From Coccinella septempunctata (lineage: Eukaryota > Arthropoda > Insecta > Coleoptera > Coccinellidae), in NCBI RefSeq assembly GCF_907165205.1, contig NC_058190.1:29477345-29541344 (forward strand): a DNA stretch of 64,000 bases. The letters run 5' to 3'. The notes beneath the pieces were generated by a model, which did no database searches, had not been told where the DNA came from, and worked only from the letters and a program-made list of their open reading frames with translations. The position numbers and the translations under genes were made by a program. Below are positions 20,800 to 33,299 of the stretch, piece after piece (the stretch's first letter is position 1; the number at the start of each line of letters is the position of its first letter).

Positions 20800-23700
20800 C
20801 GTGTATGAGATATGCTTATTTACCGCGAGGAGTCTTAGAAACCGAACACCTACGGTGTTAACTCGTAAAATGAGTGGAGGAAAGTACTATTAGGCTAGAG
20901 GACTCCTGCCAGCATTGTGGGATCGCGATATATCTATAGTTCAAGTGTACGAGTATACTACCTACTGGTTATCTCCAGATTATCATATTGCACTTATCTC
21001 CCAGACGGCATTATTTTAAACGAGATAGATTATTTAAGTATTTATTTCCTCGAGACCAAAATATTAAGATACCTATACCGGGAGCTTCACAAGTGGAACA
21101 CCGTGGAATAGAGGGCATTGAGCTGAGAACAAAAACACCCTTAGGTAACGTTTCCATAATAGGTACAGGAGGTTTTCTGAAATTTCTCAAATTTTCGTAA
21201 ACTCCTGAAATTCTCGATCGACTCGACTGAAAATTCAAATTTAGGTTAAACTTGTTCGTTTCAATTAAAATTCGACAACAATCAGGACCGAACTCAGTGA
21301 GGCTTAATTCAACTTCAAACTCGTGAAAAACACCCTGTATGTAATTTTTCAAAATTTTTTTAACATTTTCGTTATTTGCATCTATGATTGTCTCAAAATA
21401 AATGAATAATTGGTATGCCTCACCCGTGGATTATATTCCATAAATAATTGATAGAAATTCTGAATTTCAGCTTTATCTATAATAAAGATTCTGTTGAATT
21501 TATTCAACAATCAGACCATATTTGGTCATTCAAAATTGTCATTCACAATGATGAAATATTTTGTAATTGATAATACACAAATATAAAAAGAAGATTTACG
21601 CTATCTGGAAACTGATTATTACAACTTGATCTTCAGAATAAATCATCTTTCTATGGATCACTAGTTGTCTGAAACAGGTGTACAGAATGATTTAATCTAC
21701 ATTCTACACACTTTTCGACAATATTCATAAGGTTCATAACTGCTCGGTTACCGATTCTTTTTTGAGATGGGTTAATAATTTCAAAATTATTTAATGAGTA
21801 ATATAAAATTCAACACACCCCTCTCGTTTTTTTCTTTCTTTTTTGTTTTCAGATTATTTTTCGTCAACCATCATAGTAGAAAGAATGGGAGGAAGTTTTT
21901 GGATTTTGTCATATGAAGAAGATGTCCTTCAATTTCAATTATTTTCAGCTTATTCTTTACACAAATACATCATCATTACACTTATACGGCCAAACGGAGA
22001 GTTTTTTCTGAGGTTTTTATCTCTGTTTTTTTCATGTATCATACGAAGATATGTATGGTACCCCGTTGACATTTTTCCTCTGCTTACACTGAGATCTGGA
22101 ACGAGGAACAGATTTTTAGGATCTGTCTCTTGTTCCATTTCTTTACACCCGCTTCATTGTTATTTCAGATTGTAAAAGTTTGTAACACTCTTTTTCAAAA
22201 GAATATATATATATTACATGAGGATTTCTAGGAATTTCGACACAAGAAACATTTATTCGATCCAATAGTTGTTCCTTTGTCAGGATATCTGTTCCATAGA
22301 CCTTGGTCTACAAACAAACGGCTTTCAAAAGATGAGTAGTTAATGGTTAAAACCGCATTTCTCTATCTACTTTTGATTTCAAGTTATAAGTGAAAACTCA
22401 TATTTGTCTCTTTGAATTGTTGAAGTTGTTACATATCGTTACATGTTACATTCTACACTTTTTCATGTAGCATGCAGTGGCGTCATTGAACTAAAGAAAG
22501 TTCAATGAGTGGCGTAGTCAGCGATTCTTTTTAGTCCACCGCTTCATTGATATACTTAGTGGTATCTATCTTTCTTTTCAAACATAAACCCTATGTTATT
22601 TTTACATATATATTCAGTCCAATAATATTTTTTTGATTCAGAATATATCATATAAGTCATGTCTCTAATTGTTCTTCGTATAAAAAAAAACTCAAAAACT
22701 AGTTCGGTCAAGTTGGCAGATTTTCAATAATATATGACAAAGTTTCTGAAAATGTGACATCTGTTTTCCGATATCATTGAAAAAAATGAGTTTTCACTTA
22801 TAACTCGAAAACAGAAGATATCCATCTTTTGAAAATCGAGGTGGGAAACGTGCCATCCATTTTTCTCTAGCTTTTACGGTCATTCAATCCCATCGAATTT
22901 TTCATCAAAAACATCATGAGTGGGATATAAGGGATGAAAGCAGGAAAATACCTGCCAATATGAACCTATTGAAGATTATATTTTGAAATAATTTTTAGGA
23001 TAAGACCAGACGTATAAGATCTTTTGCTCAAAAAACAACACATATTACATATTACGATATTGGTATTGGTGTTATGCTGAATCATGTCTAAATTAATTAA
23101 GATGTTTTTATGCCATATGAGTTGTAGACTTTCATTCCTACTTCCATTCTCGTACGAATGGGATATTGAAATTTATACAGGATGATTCCAAATTCTAGAT
23201 CATAGCTTTGAGAAATGATAGTTCTACTTGAAATAAGAAGTTTTTCCAAATAAGATATTTCTCATCACAAATGCATTCGGATTAGGGGCTATGGTACCTA
23301 ATTTTTTTTTCATTTATTTTTATAAATTTTCAACGAGTTGGGATAATAAGCGTTTGAATTTTGATGTTCATTTTACTGAGAGGATTTCCAATATTATCGT
23401 GTTTTTTTCGAGCTCCTGCAAAGCTTAAGTAATTTATTTTTTGGGAGTATTGTTCATTCTTCACCATAAACTTTCACGCCAATGACGATGGTCGCTATTT
23501 AGGTTATTTTCTGATTTTTCCTGCTTTTTCCACAAGAAAGTAACCTTTCTTTAAATCCGCTAGGACGTATCGTTTTCGAGTAAAATAATTTTCAATTTAT
23601 CGAGGCACCAATATTTGTTTAACATCAGTACCTAATCAACACTCTTTATTCGAACTAGTTTTTTGCAACTTTTTTTCCTCTGGATACAATATCCTTCCAA

Positions 23701-25360
23701 ATTCAAACGCTTACAGCCAAACTCGTTTGAGAATTTGTTGAAATAAATGAAAAAAAAAAACAAGTTCAACTTCATCTGTATCTCAGAAGGTATTTGAGGT
23801 GCAAAAAATTCTACTTGAGAAAACTTCTTATTTCATCTAGAAATATTATTTCCTAAAGATATGAGCTGGTCTCTCGAAGCAATACGATTTATGTATTTAT
23901 CTGAAGTTTTTGGGTTATACGAGACGGATGACGATAACGTGGTTTTGACAACCACCATATTTCAACGCGAAAATCGCTGAATTACACCCCATTTAAGCAT
24001 TATTGACATCAAAGCAGGCAGTGAAAGTTCACAAAAAACCTGCTCGATTTCTATGGTTTCATCATAGAAATTAAATATAATTATATCGTAGAAAGAAGGG
24101 TGTTTGAATCGAAGAAATACACAAATTCAGAGCAAAAAAATTAATATTCAAAATTCATGAAATAAATACTCAGATCCTTCATATGAAAGAGAGAACATAA
24201 ACAAACAGAACAAAAAATAATAATATGCGAAATATATTTATGGATATTATGGGTTAGTGTGATCCCCAATTATATCAACCTGAATTTGTCAACTCAAAAG
24301 TTTTCTGAACAGACAATTACCAAGTTAATTTTCCACAGCTGCCTGAAATGAATGTCAATAACTCCTGAAGTGACTATACAGTGTGGAAACCACTTGGCAC
24401 TTATCGAATAAAATTTCCGTATGTTATTGAATTATAAGAAACACTGGTACACGTCAACTTTCAAAATCAGCGGTGCGCTTTTCAAGCATAAATTTTTTGA
24501 TGCTCTTTAAAAACCTTATTGAAAAAAAACTATTAATGCTTGGTCTACTGTGTAAAAGCAGCTGGAATAACCACAGAAATGCGGAATATTTCAACGGAAA
24601 CTTTGAATTAAGTCAGAAACGAGTTTTATAGGGAATCTTGTTATTGAGAAGGTTGAAGAATAATTTGTGTAGTTATTTCACCCGATAATATACAAAATAG
24701 ACCAAGCACTGATAGTTTTTCTTTAAATCAAGCTTTTAAAGACTTTCAAAAATAAATAACACATTTAAAATAAAGAGGACGGTCTCTGCTGGAATTGCGC
24801 GAATGACCCTGTATATTCAAATTTATTCATACGCAGAGCAACATTGAATTTGAAAGTTTTTTATTTCCTTTACGATTTCGTTGTGTTTTTCATAATTTTC
24901 GACATAAAAACACAAACAATTTCATTTCATAAGTGATTTCCACATTGTATATTATAATTGAATGAAATTGGACGAACAATATGCGTATTGAAAGAAACAA
25001 AATAATGTACAATACTCGTACTTTTTAAATTTTGGACTCGTAGTAGTATATCAGTAGGTATTCCCTCCAAAATATCTATTTTCTGTCCTCGATTACAAAG
25101 GTTTATTGAAAAATAGATAATAAACCTGAAAATTCTGTAAATCTCAAACATAAGTTATTTTCTCACTACTAAATCGAAAGAAACTTGGTTGTCGAAAGAG
25201 GCACACAACTTGACAGCAAAAGTCATCAAGCAAGACAAATTGGACACAGATATTCGATGCTTCCCCGCTTATGCTAATACCAAAGAGTAACAACTTGTTG
25301 TTACTCTTTGCTAATACTCCTCATGAGATAACATCAGAGATATGAGTTGCTCTAATACTC
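20800..25360. other. Large V4-V5 interval: repeats only
   Basis: No gene or extra UGT exon seen. Inverted-repeat structures suggest three foldback or MITE remnants. One lies at about 22360-22830, with AGTTATAAGTGAAAACTCAT on opposite strands. A second lies at about 23175-23875, with ACTTGA(A/G)A(A)..AAGAAGTTTT arms. A third lies at about 24438-24812, with arms carrying CTATTAATGCTTGGTCTA and its complement. A CACCCTGTA end at 21328-21338 marks another element of the CAGGGTG class. Boundaries are approximate. Confidence 0.45.
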
Positions 25361-25362
25361 AC

Positions 25363-26184
25363 TGCAGTTAGAGGATCTCTTACTGGCAACACAGCTGAAA
25401 ACTCCATTACATCAGGTGTTTTTGGTCTTTTGTCAGAAAAAAGCGGATTTGTGTTCTCGAATAACAAGCAGTCCTTCTCCAATTCATCTAAGTAAGGCAT
25501 ATCTTTGCCAAAATAGGTTCTCGCTAGCAAATCGGCCTCAGGTCCAATTTTATACTTCACCAACAACCATACAGTCAAAGTGAAATAGGTGCTCTCGACT
25601 TTATCAGAAAGAGTTTTGCATTCGTGTACTTCAGACATAAAGTCTGGATATAATACAGGATGTATGGGATTCCCGTGTAAGTAATGGGTAAAAACAGGAA
25701 GTCCAAATGAAGAAATTGCCACTGCAGGCGCATCAAACTTATGTTTCAAACCGAACGCCATTTTGTTATGAGATTCAAGAATAATAAGGTCGAACGACTT
25801 TTTTGGCAATCTAAGGATCTCCTTCACCTCTTCATTGTTCATTTGAATCTTGAAAATATCGTTGATTAAATCTTGAATAAAGTCTATCATCACATAAGGC
25901 GCTGTAGTCTCCCTTCGAAGATTGGACAAATCGTGCGTGAGATAAGCACTATAGGATTCTGATACATCGATTTCTCGTAAATTCGGGATAGTTTCATTCA
26001 GTGGATCTGTTGTTATAACTGTGACATTGTGGCCTCGTAGAGCTAATTCTTTCCAGATTGGTTGAAAAACAAACTGATGGCTTTTGGACGGCATAAAAAA
26101 ATACGCTAAGATATTTGCTCCACTCACAACACACACGAATGAAAGTAGCAGTACGCACTTCACAGATAATAAGAAATAATTCAT
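25363..26184 (-). CDS. UGT alternative first exon V4
   Basis: Encodes 274 residues. The signal peptide is MNYFLLSVKCVLLLSFVCVV, then Ser-Gly-Ala-Asn-Ile-Leu. PSKSHQFVFQPIWKEL contains the presumed catalytic His. Glu in FDLIILES is the partner position. This is the most divergent of the six: it lacks the Asn-Leu-Thr sequon (Asn-Leu-Arg here) but has Asn-Val-Thr and Asn-Glu-Thr a little earlier. Its linker before the donor is one residue shorter (ending Pro-Leu-Thr-Ala). The donor is GCA|GTGAGT at 25362, phase 0. The frame is open upstream to a Met at 26316, but the signal peptide fits the Met at 26184, so I start there. Confidence 0.9.
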
Positions 26185-27022
26185 GATTAATTTCTTAATA
26201 AAACGATCACAACGATTAATATTGTAAAACCACGGGTAACGAACTGATTGTGAAACTGAATGGTCTGTATTACCGATCAACATGTTTTTTTTTTCATATA
26301 GTACATGTGGATTCAAAGTGTGATTTCTTATTTATACGGAAAAAGCAATTCAACAGTGTATTTTTCATTGATTTTATATACAGATTTTACTGTGGGTTTT
26401 AATGAGTTCCTACCATTTATTCGTAAGAAAATTTTATCCCTGATGAAGCTTGAAGGTCGCAGAAAACTTGTATTCCATTCATCCAAATTATAAACCAACA
26501 AACAATTTAAATGCAGAGGAGAACAATTAAAAGAAATTTCAATCAATAGTAAGCTACCTTCATTTTGCATTCAATCAAGAAATATGTATTGAGAAAAGTT
26601 GTTCAAGATTTAGAACGATACTCAGATTTGAAATCAAAGCACAACAATTTTTTTTTCTAATTTTGACATACAAAGTGACACTTTTTAAAACTCATTGGCG
26701 TTTTGAAACGTTTTAGTTTTCGCAACCAGCTACGCAAAGTAAAATATTTCGGCACTGATGATGAAACGATACTTGCTTTCATAGTAACGGAGTGAAAAAG
26801 TCAATAATCTCCGTCACTAGACGATTTTAAAGGAATCTCCAAGAGAATCTTTGAAGACGTTTTTGCTACTTTTAATTTGAATTCATAGCAACATCCTATT
26901 CATAATTGGAAAAAATATTGTTGGGAAACCCTATTTTCCGTATTTCGAGTTCTTTTGCGCAACGAGCGGAGCGAGGCCTTTTTTATATTGCAACTATGAA
27001 ACTCTTATTTGATCTTCGTGTA
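26185..27022. other. Upstream flank of V4, no gene
   Basis: Presumed V4 promoter region. No convincing TATA element or coding frame. Confidence 0.4.
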
Positions 27023-27645
27023 CAGGGTGGGCATTATTCGTTGTCTACTGAGGTGATCTCGAGAACTATAGCAGCTAGAAGAAACATTCTCGAGCTCTTT
27101 TTTCTTGACTAATCCAAAACTGCAAACAGCCTAACGTTCATTGATTTTTTTGGTTCACAAAATATAATGCAAATTCAACGTTTGCTATGATAAGCCAGCC
27201 TACTCATAATTCAACAATGAATCCAAAAGCAGGAAAGAGTATTGAATTTTTTTTCAATTATGATACATTTTTGAAATCAGCAAAAAAATTGCAACAAGAT
27301 GAAAGAACTTTGAACTATATTTACATTTGAAAAATCAGAAATCCTTGTCGTATCTCGAATATGACTGGATCGAAAAAATTTTTAATATCATATTCGACTT
27401 CCCCATAAAAAAGTGCTTGTAGAATGTAACAACGTATTTCGAATACGAGTTCAAACAAGCGAGTTATTCAGCTTCATTGAAAATGACAATTTCTCAATTT
27501 TCCTTCATAACTCAAAATCTATGACCGTTAGGCTGGATCTCTTTTCAGATTTTGAATAGTCAGGAAAAAGAGCTCGAGAATGTGTCATCCGTTTTCTTCT
27601 GGCTGCTATAGTTCTCGAGAGTAGACAACGCATTTTGCCCACCTG
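27023..27645. mobile_element. Foldback family element, internally deleted copy (623 bp)
   Basis: The left end CAGGGTGGGCATTATTCGTT is followed by GTCTACTGAGGTGATCTCGA and CTATAGCAGCTAGAAGAAA. The right end is the complement with CCCACCTG (one C lost). TA on both sides (27021-27022 and 27646-27647). The right arm matches that of the 33519-34962 element along its length, while most of the left arm is gone. Confidence 0.75.
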
Positions 27646-28378
27646 TATATAAAAAAGTAGTGTTCTCTACATAACAACGTAGAATATCTTTTCGGTAACA
27701 AAGCTCAAAAAACAGATCTGGGATTGTGCGTTGCGCTTTTATGAAATCCTCAGTTTTCTACAAGCCTCCATTTGTGATTTTTTTTCAAAAAACAGTGAAT
27801 AACTCGAAAACAGCTCAAGGGAAATTTACATAAAATGAATTTGGAATTTAAAGATATATCGAAAAATGTCATAAAATACAGAGTGTCCCATTTGACATAA
27901 GACATTTGGTGACATTTCCGGTACAACGGGAAGTCATAATACATATTTGAAAATATTTTATAAATGAAGCTCTAACTAACTGATATCTTCATACAAAATT
28001 TGGAAGAGATCGAATTATTATTTCTCCATAAACTTCTAATGGGCACTCCCGGTGGGACACCCTGTATTATCTATAGATAACTACTTAAATGATGACAATC
28101 ATACATATTAAACCAAAACTCAACGGTTCATTGATTATTGGGGTTCTTACGAAAATTATAAAATTTTTCGAATATTTCTCCTTGGTTGGTTTTTTTGAAA
28201 AATTTTTTTACCATTTTCAACTTTTCCCCTATGTAGGCTTATGTCACTTTGGTGTTTGGACCTTAAATGAACAGGGTTTTTATGAGAAGATCATCGAGTT
28301 GGATGAATTGAAATCATCAAACCATTGAGTATTCGTTTGAGTTAATACTCAATATCAAAACTCCAGATTTTCAAGGAC

Positions 28379-29258
28379 AGGGTGTTTTCAATGTGGGGCT
28401 TTTTATGACAGAAGGTAGAGCTCATCAAAATAAGTCGTTTTACTTAAAATTGTCTCAATAAAATATCCAAGATGGCAAAGATACAACCCCCAAGTTCGAC
28501 AAAATTTCATTGAATTTCGTATGGGACTGAGGAAGGTGACTCGAGCATAGCAAAAATGAAACAAAACATAAGCATATGACTGGACAATGGTTCAGTACCA
28601 AGTTCATCGGATAAGATGCATCAGATCACTTTTGAGAGAATCATAATTGTTGTATATGAGTGCAATTTAATGTGAAAAAAAAATTTTGAAAATCGAGGAA
28701 GTTTCTGAAAATGCGTGTGTTAGTTATGTTGATGATTATTCCTCATTTCATTCCATTTTAACGACGATTGTTGGAATGTTCAAACAAGAAGATTGTTATG
28801 CTCATTGTTAAAATTTCGTGAATAATTTAGACGAATTTGATTGGTGAGATTTCGAAATGTTATTCTATTTTTTACACTTGTGTCCTAAGTATCTTCTGCC
28901 AGTTGGTATCGAAATGAGCCATTTCACAAAATTGGGTATGTTACCAAAAAAATAATGAGAACAATTCGGCAATCCTAAGTTGCTATTTTCACTACCACGT
29001 GAATATCGAACGAGCCAATATCCTCAACGAAACCACATAGTCGAATCAGGAGATAAGTTTTTTCCCACTGCTTTGCGATAATTCGGCTAAAAAAAGCTCT
29101 GGGGTCGTATTAGGATCTATATCAGTAGGTAATCATTTTCAATTTTTTTTCAACTTTGTCATTTTGAAAGTTTTGTATAGGTGATTTTTGGTGAAACGCT
29201 TCATCTTGACCAATTCTACCTACTGTTGAAAAAGAAGCCTCACCTTAAATACATCCTG
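28379..29258. mobile_element. Repeat C copy 1 (about 880 bp DNA element)
   Basis: Ends CAGGGTGTTTTCAA...GTGGGGCTTTTT and, at the right, the complement CAGGATGTATTTAAGGTGAGGC. It is collinear with 39102-39944: AAAATATCCAA(G/A)ATGGC, GACAAAATTTCATTGAATTT, GACTGAGGAAGGTGACTC and TTCGGTATTAGG-side blocks are shared. No intact open frame. Confidence 0.7.
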
Positions 29259-29884
29259 TATTCTTTATTGTTGAAGCCTTTTAAATTAAAAAAAAGAAAG
29301 GGTTTTCTCTCATAAACCCTATAACTACCTAAAATGGAAAATTAAAGGCTTTCAAAGGAAAAACTTGAAATGAGGAAAAACATTAGTCTCTGACTACCGA
29401 AAACCATGAAAAAACTGAAATTCTATGTTTGAAAATTTGAAAATTTTTTATTAGGTACAAAAATACATATACAATTAATATATTTTATATTGCCACAGAA
29501 GAAATTCTTGTGTGTGGCTCAAAAAGTATGTTCTGATAGATAATTTCATAAATTGTGCCCAATAATTGTATGTTGAGATTGTTGAGAATTCACAAAAAAT
29601 TCATGGAATCAGAAAGCATTCATCGGAAGACGGAATCAAAATTTTTTTTCTGTGATTTCCAGAAGTCAGAACTATTTAAGTAGGTCGAAATGGCTGTTTT
29701 CCCTTATTTCAATCTTTTCCGCAATAATCAATATCACCGAAGAATTTGAGATGAAAGAAAATAATCATAGAAAATAGAATTGCAATTTGAAAAAATTATC
29801 GATGGCCTCATATTTCAAATTTGGGACAAGACAAACTGTATAATCTTTTCTTATATTTGAAAGAGCACAATTTCAAGCAGTATA
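29259..29884. other. No gene seen
   Basis: AT-rich spacer in the V3-V4 interval, between two transposon remnants. Confidence 0.45.
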
Positions 29885-29886
29885 TA

Positions 29887-31490
29887 CAACGTGTCCCAAA
29901 ATTCAACGATAAGCTGGCGCCGTAGGGTAGACATGGTCATGACTACTTCAGGAAAAATAAGAAAAAAAATCCAGCTCAATTTTTTATTTAATTATAAAAT
30001 AACTAATGAAATTCTTCGAAAATCTTCATAATATTTTAAGTTACCACGACCACAATTTTTCGAAAGTTTCTGTTATTTTTTTGTATCGGCAACTTAAGTT
30101 GTACTGCTGCCCACCACAACTCCTAAAACACCCGGAATACTTATAGTTTTTACACAAACAATAATCAAAATATGTTTCTCCCATAACATTTTGAAAGATT
30201 TTTACCTTCAGCCCACTTTCCCTCATTATTTTGTGAAAAAATGTATAGACACTATGGCGGCAAGTTTTTTTTTAAATTTACACAACTAACCAAGATTTTA
30301 AAATGGTTAATGAATACTTCAAGACAACTAGATGCAAAAAGATACATATTATTCGAAACAATAATGAAATTTCTTGATTGCTCTTGTTGGTAGTAATCAA
30401 ATATGTGCCAAAGATGGGTTTTTTGTTGATGAATTAATTAAAAAATGGTATTTATTTATTTATTTGATAATAAACCTTATAATAAATTTTCAAATTGCTT
30501 GATGCCACCAGCATCAATACACTCACGACATCGCCTAAAAAATTACCTTTTCATGCTTCGTGCACATCTTCTTCCACTGATATGAGCCGCAGCTTGGCTG
30601 ATTTTTTGCGGAAGTTCGTCCGGTGTCTTGATGGGTGTCACATAGATCCTGTCCTTGAGGCAACCCCAATAGAAAAAGTCCAGAATATGCCGAAGGTCCA
30701 ATTCACAAAACACAATCAAAGTCCAAAGTAACGCCAGGTCAGTTTAGTTTGCAGATCAATTAAATCCAGTCCAATAAAACATTACGGAAAACAAAGGAGC
30801 AAAACGTACTGACCACAGAACAATAATACTCATTGGTACTCATTGGTTCTACTTTGCCGAGAATAGGAACTTCTTTATCAGCGCTATTCTTATTAAACAA
30901 AGAACATCTACTATCCATCTTTAAGGTGCACTTCTCGCTATCTTTCTCTCTTTAATTTCCAAATTTTATCAATTACGCACGAGTCCATTGAAATTCCAAG
31001 AAATGGCTATACCCAATCTTTATTCGGCATATAATGAAAATTGTCATAATGAACGAGAACAATTAAGTAATTTAGTCTTTCTTGGATTATTATACTATTT
31101 TAGAATCTTGGTTAGTTGTGTGAATTTTCAAAAGAACTTGCCGCCATAGTGTCCATACTTTTTTTTCACAAAACAATGAGGAAAAGTGAGCTCAACGAAA
31201 AAATCATTTGAAATTTTATGAGAAAAACATATTTTGATTATTTTTTGTGTGAAAACTGTGAGTATTCTGGGGCAGCAGCATTACTTAAGTTGCCGATACA
31301 AAAAATTTTTTGAAGAATTGTGGCCGTGGTAGCCTAAAATATTATGAAGAGTGTTAATTTTCAAAGAATTTCATAAGTTGTTCTGTGATTAAATAAAAAA
31401 TCGAATTGGATTTTTTTTATTATTTTTCAAGTAGTGATGACCATGTCCACCCTACGGCGCCGACTTATCCTTGAAGTTTGGGACACGTTG
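29887..31490 (-). mobile_element. Tc1/mariner-superfamily element with long terminal inverted repeats
   Basis: The ends are CAACGTGTCCC and GGGACACGTTG, flanked by TA (29885-29886 and 31491-31492). The arms pair over roughly 400 bases: GGCGCCGTAGGGT(A/G)GACATGGTCAT and, further in, CACTATGGCGGCAAG(T)TTTTTT with their complements near 31440 and 31150. Between them, on the minus strand at about 30730-30490, the frame reads LDFFYWGCLKDRIYVTPIKT, then PDEL and IDAGGIKQFENLL. This is the C-terminal end of a mariner/IS630-type transposase (cf. the family's Asp-[FY]-[FY]-x-Trp-Gly-x-[LV]-Lys block). Only this end is left, with a stop and a frameshift. Confidence 0.75.
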
Positions 31491-31639
31491 TATACAACAG
31501 AAAAAGTCTTGGATATAGATACTCATTCAAATATTATTGCACCGTGTATGTGTATATTTTATTGAGACCAAGCGGATTGGCTGTGCTACGTAAGCCCATA
31601 ATAAACAAAAACATAAAGGTATCTCAATGAGAAACTCAC

Positions 31640-32455
31640 CTGACCGAGTGTATCATCAGTATTGACACGTATATACGAAAAATACTTCATATTTGGAGTT
31701 AAACTTTTTCCATCGGAAAATACCGGATTAACATTCTGGAATAGAAGACTCGTTTTCTTAACCATCTCCTCGAGGTACGGCATATCGCTACCAAAATAAG
31801 ACCTAGCTATTCTATCTGCTCGCGGGTAAATCACAAACTTGTACCAAAAAATATTTCCAAGGCTCAGGTAAGCATTCTCAATTTTTTCCCATAACGACAG
31901 CTTTGGGAAGAGCTCGGAAATAGGATCTGGAAAGAGTCCGGGATGGTTGAAGTTGCCCAATAACAATTGCAAATAATGCAATGAACTCAGGGAAGATATT
32001 GCTACCAGAGGAGCGTCGAATTTATGCTGTAATCCAAACAAAACAGGATTGAGATCTTCCACCACAATCAGGTCGAAATAATTCCGTGGTTTTTTGACTA
32101 CTTCTTGAACTCTTTCATTTTGAAATGACAGTACTATCGCCTCTTGCATAACATCTTGGAAATACTGATGGATACTGAAGTAAGACATCCAATTCCTTCG
32201 CAAATGGGTTACATCCTTATTTTTCCATACCTCATACGAAACACTGGCATCGATTTCAGTTAAATTTTTCAGTGTTTGATCTCGCAATGGATTCGGAGTG
32301 ACTACTGTCACTTCGTGTCCTCTGACGGACATTTCCTTCAGGATCGGCAGAAATACATTCTGGTGGCTAATGGAAGGACAGGGAAACCATGCCAGAATTC
32401 TATAAGAATCCGCTCCAATGAAAGTCAGCGCACCCAATAAAAAAAATAGGTACAT
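31640..32455 (-). CDS. UGT alternative first exon V3
   Basis: Encodes 272 residues. It opens MYLFFLLGALTFIGADSYRIL (signal peptide, with Tyr-Arg-Ile-Leu at the start of the mature part). PCPSISHQNVFLPILKEM includes the presumed catalytic His. The acidic partner is the Glu of FDLIVVEDLNP. NLTEID sequon present. SDMPYLEEMVKKTSLLFQNV and NPVFSDG close the domain. The donor is CAG|GTGAGT at 31639, a consensus site, in phase 0. A TATA-like run lies on the minus strand at 32491-32503, about 40 bases before the start codon, which would imply a very short leader. The open frame runs 17 codons into the intron. Sequence style is nearest to V1 and V2. Confidence 0.93.
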
Positions 32456-33230
32456 ATCGTTAGTAGAGGGAAATGATTGGAAATGTAGGTATATATGTAT
32501 AACAGTTCTTCCGATTTCGCGGTGACCACAGATTGTTCACAGCTGTATCGTTGATAGTAATATTAAAACTGATTCGAAGGCAAATTTTTGATAATCACGT
32601 TCCACACATTTTGTCAATTTTTAGTCTACTAAAGATAATATTTTTTTCCTTCATTGAATTTTGGAATAATTATCTCTGATGATAAGGAATAGAACAAGTA
32701 TAATTTGTCGAAAGCAGAGAGTAACATTGTTGAGTTTAAGTATTCATACTGTGTCCAGAAATGGAAATAGGAAGAATGGATGATTCTAGGTCTCCTTTAT
32801 TTGTGAAGGTGTTTGAAAAGGCTGTAGTATATAGATTATCTACCAGTTCTACAAAATTTCCTGAAAGTGATGCATTCCATATTGGAAAATTTTTCATCCT
32901 TTCAAATATCTGGAATGAAAGTAATCTTCAAAGCTTCTCATTACCCCAACATAGAAGTATGAAGTTCTATACACATTATCATTTATTGATGAAAATGAGA
33001 CAACATCATGAATTAATGCAATCAGGCTGGACTCATATCAAGAGGTTTTAATCGCCAGAGTGCCTTCGTTTGGGATATACCGGGGTGACTGGTGACGTAA
33101 GGGACAACGGCTAAGTGGAGATAGAGGACCTCAAACTGAATGAGAGTTTGGGTTTTAAATGTCCCGTAAGGGTACTCGTTTCGGAGAAATAGCTTAGCCA
33201 AAGCTTCTGTGGTATTTTGTTTGTTCCAGT
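32456..33230. other. Upstream flank of V3; unassigned G+C-richer island
   Basis: The plus-strand frame 32761-33051 (96 codons) is open but shows no resemblance to a known protein. The stretch 33050-33220 is visibly richer in G and C than its surroundings and has no open frame. It may be a retroelement piece that I cannot name. Confidence 0.35.
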
Positions 33231-33299
33231 ATTCAAAACATATTTGTAGTGTTATTTTTGTAGCATGATTTTGGAATAAATATTATTATTATGACTTTA

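Noticed and set aside
26184..26316. Upstream Met of V4 (44 extra residues)
   Set aside because: The extra N-terminus would bury the signal peptide. The Met at 26184 directly precedes it.
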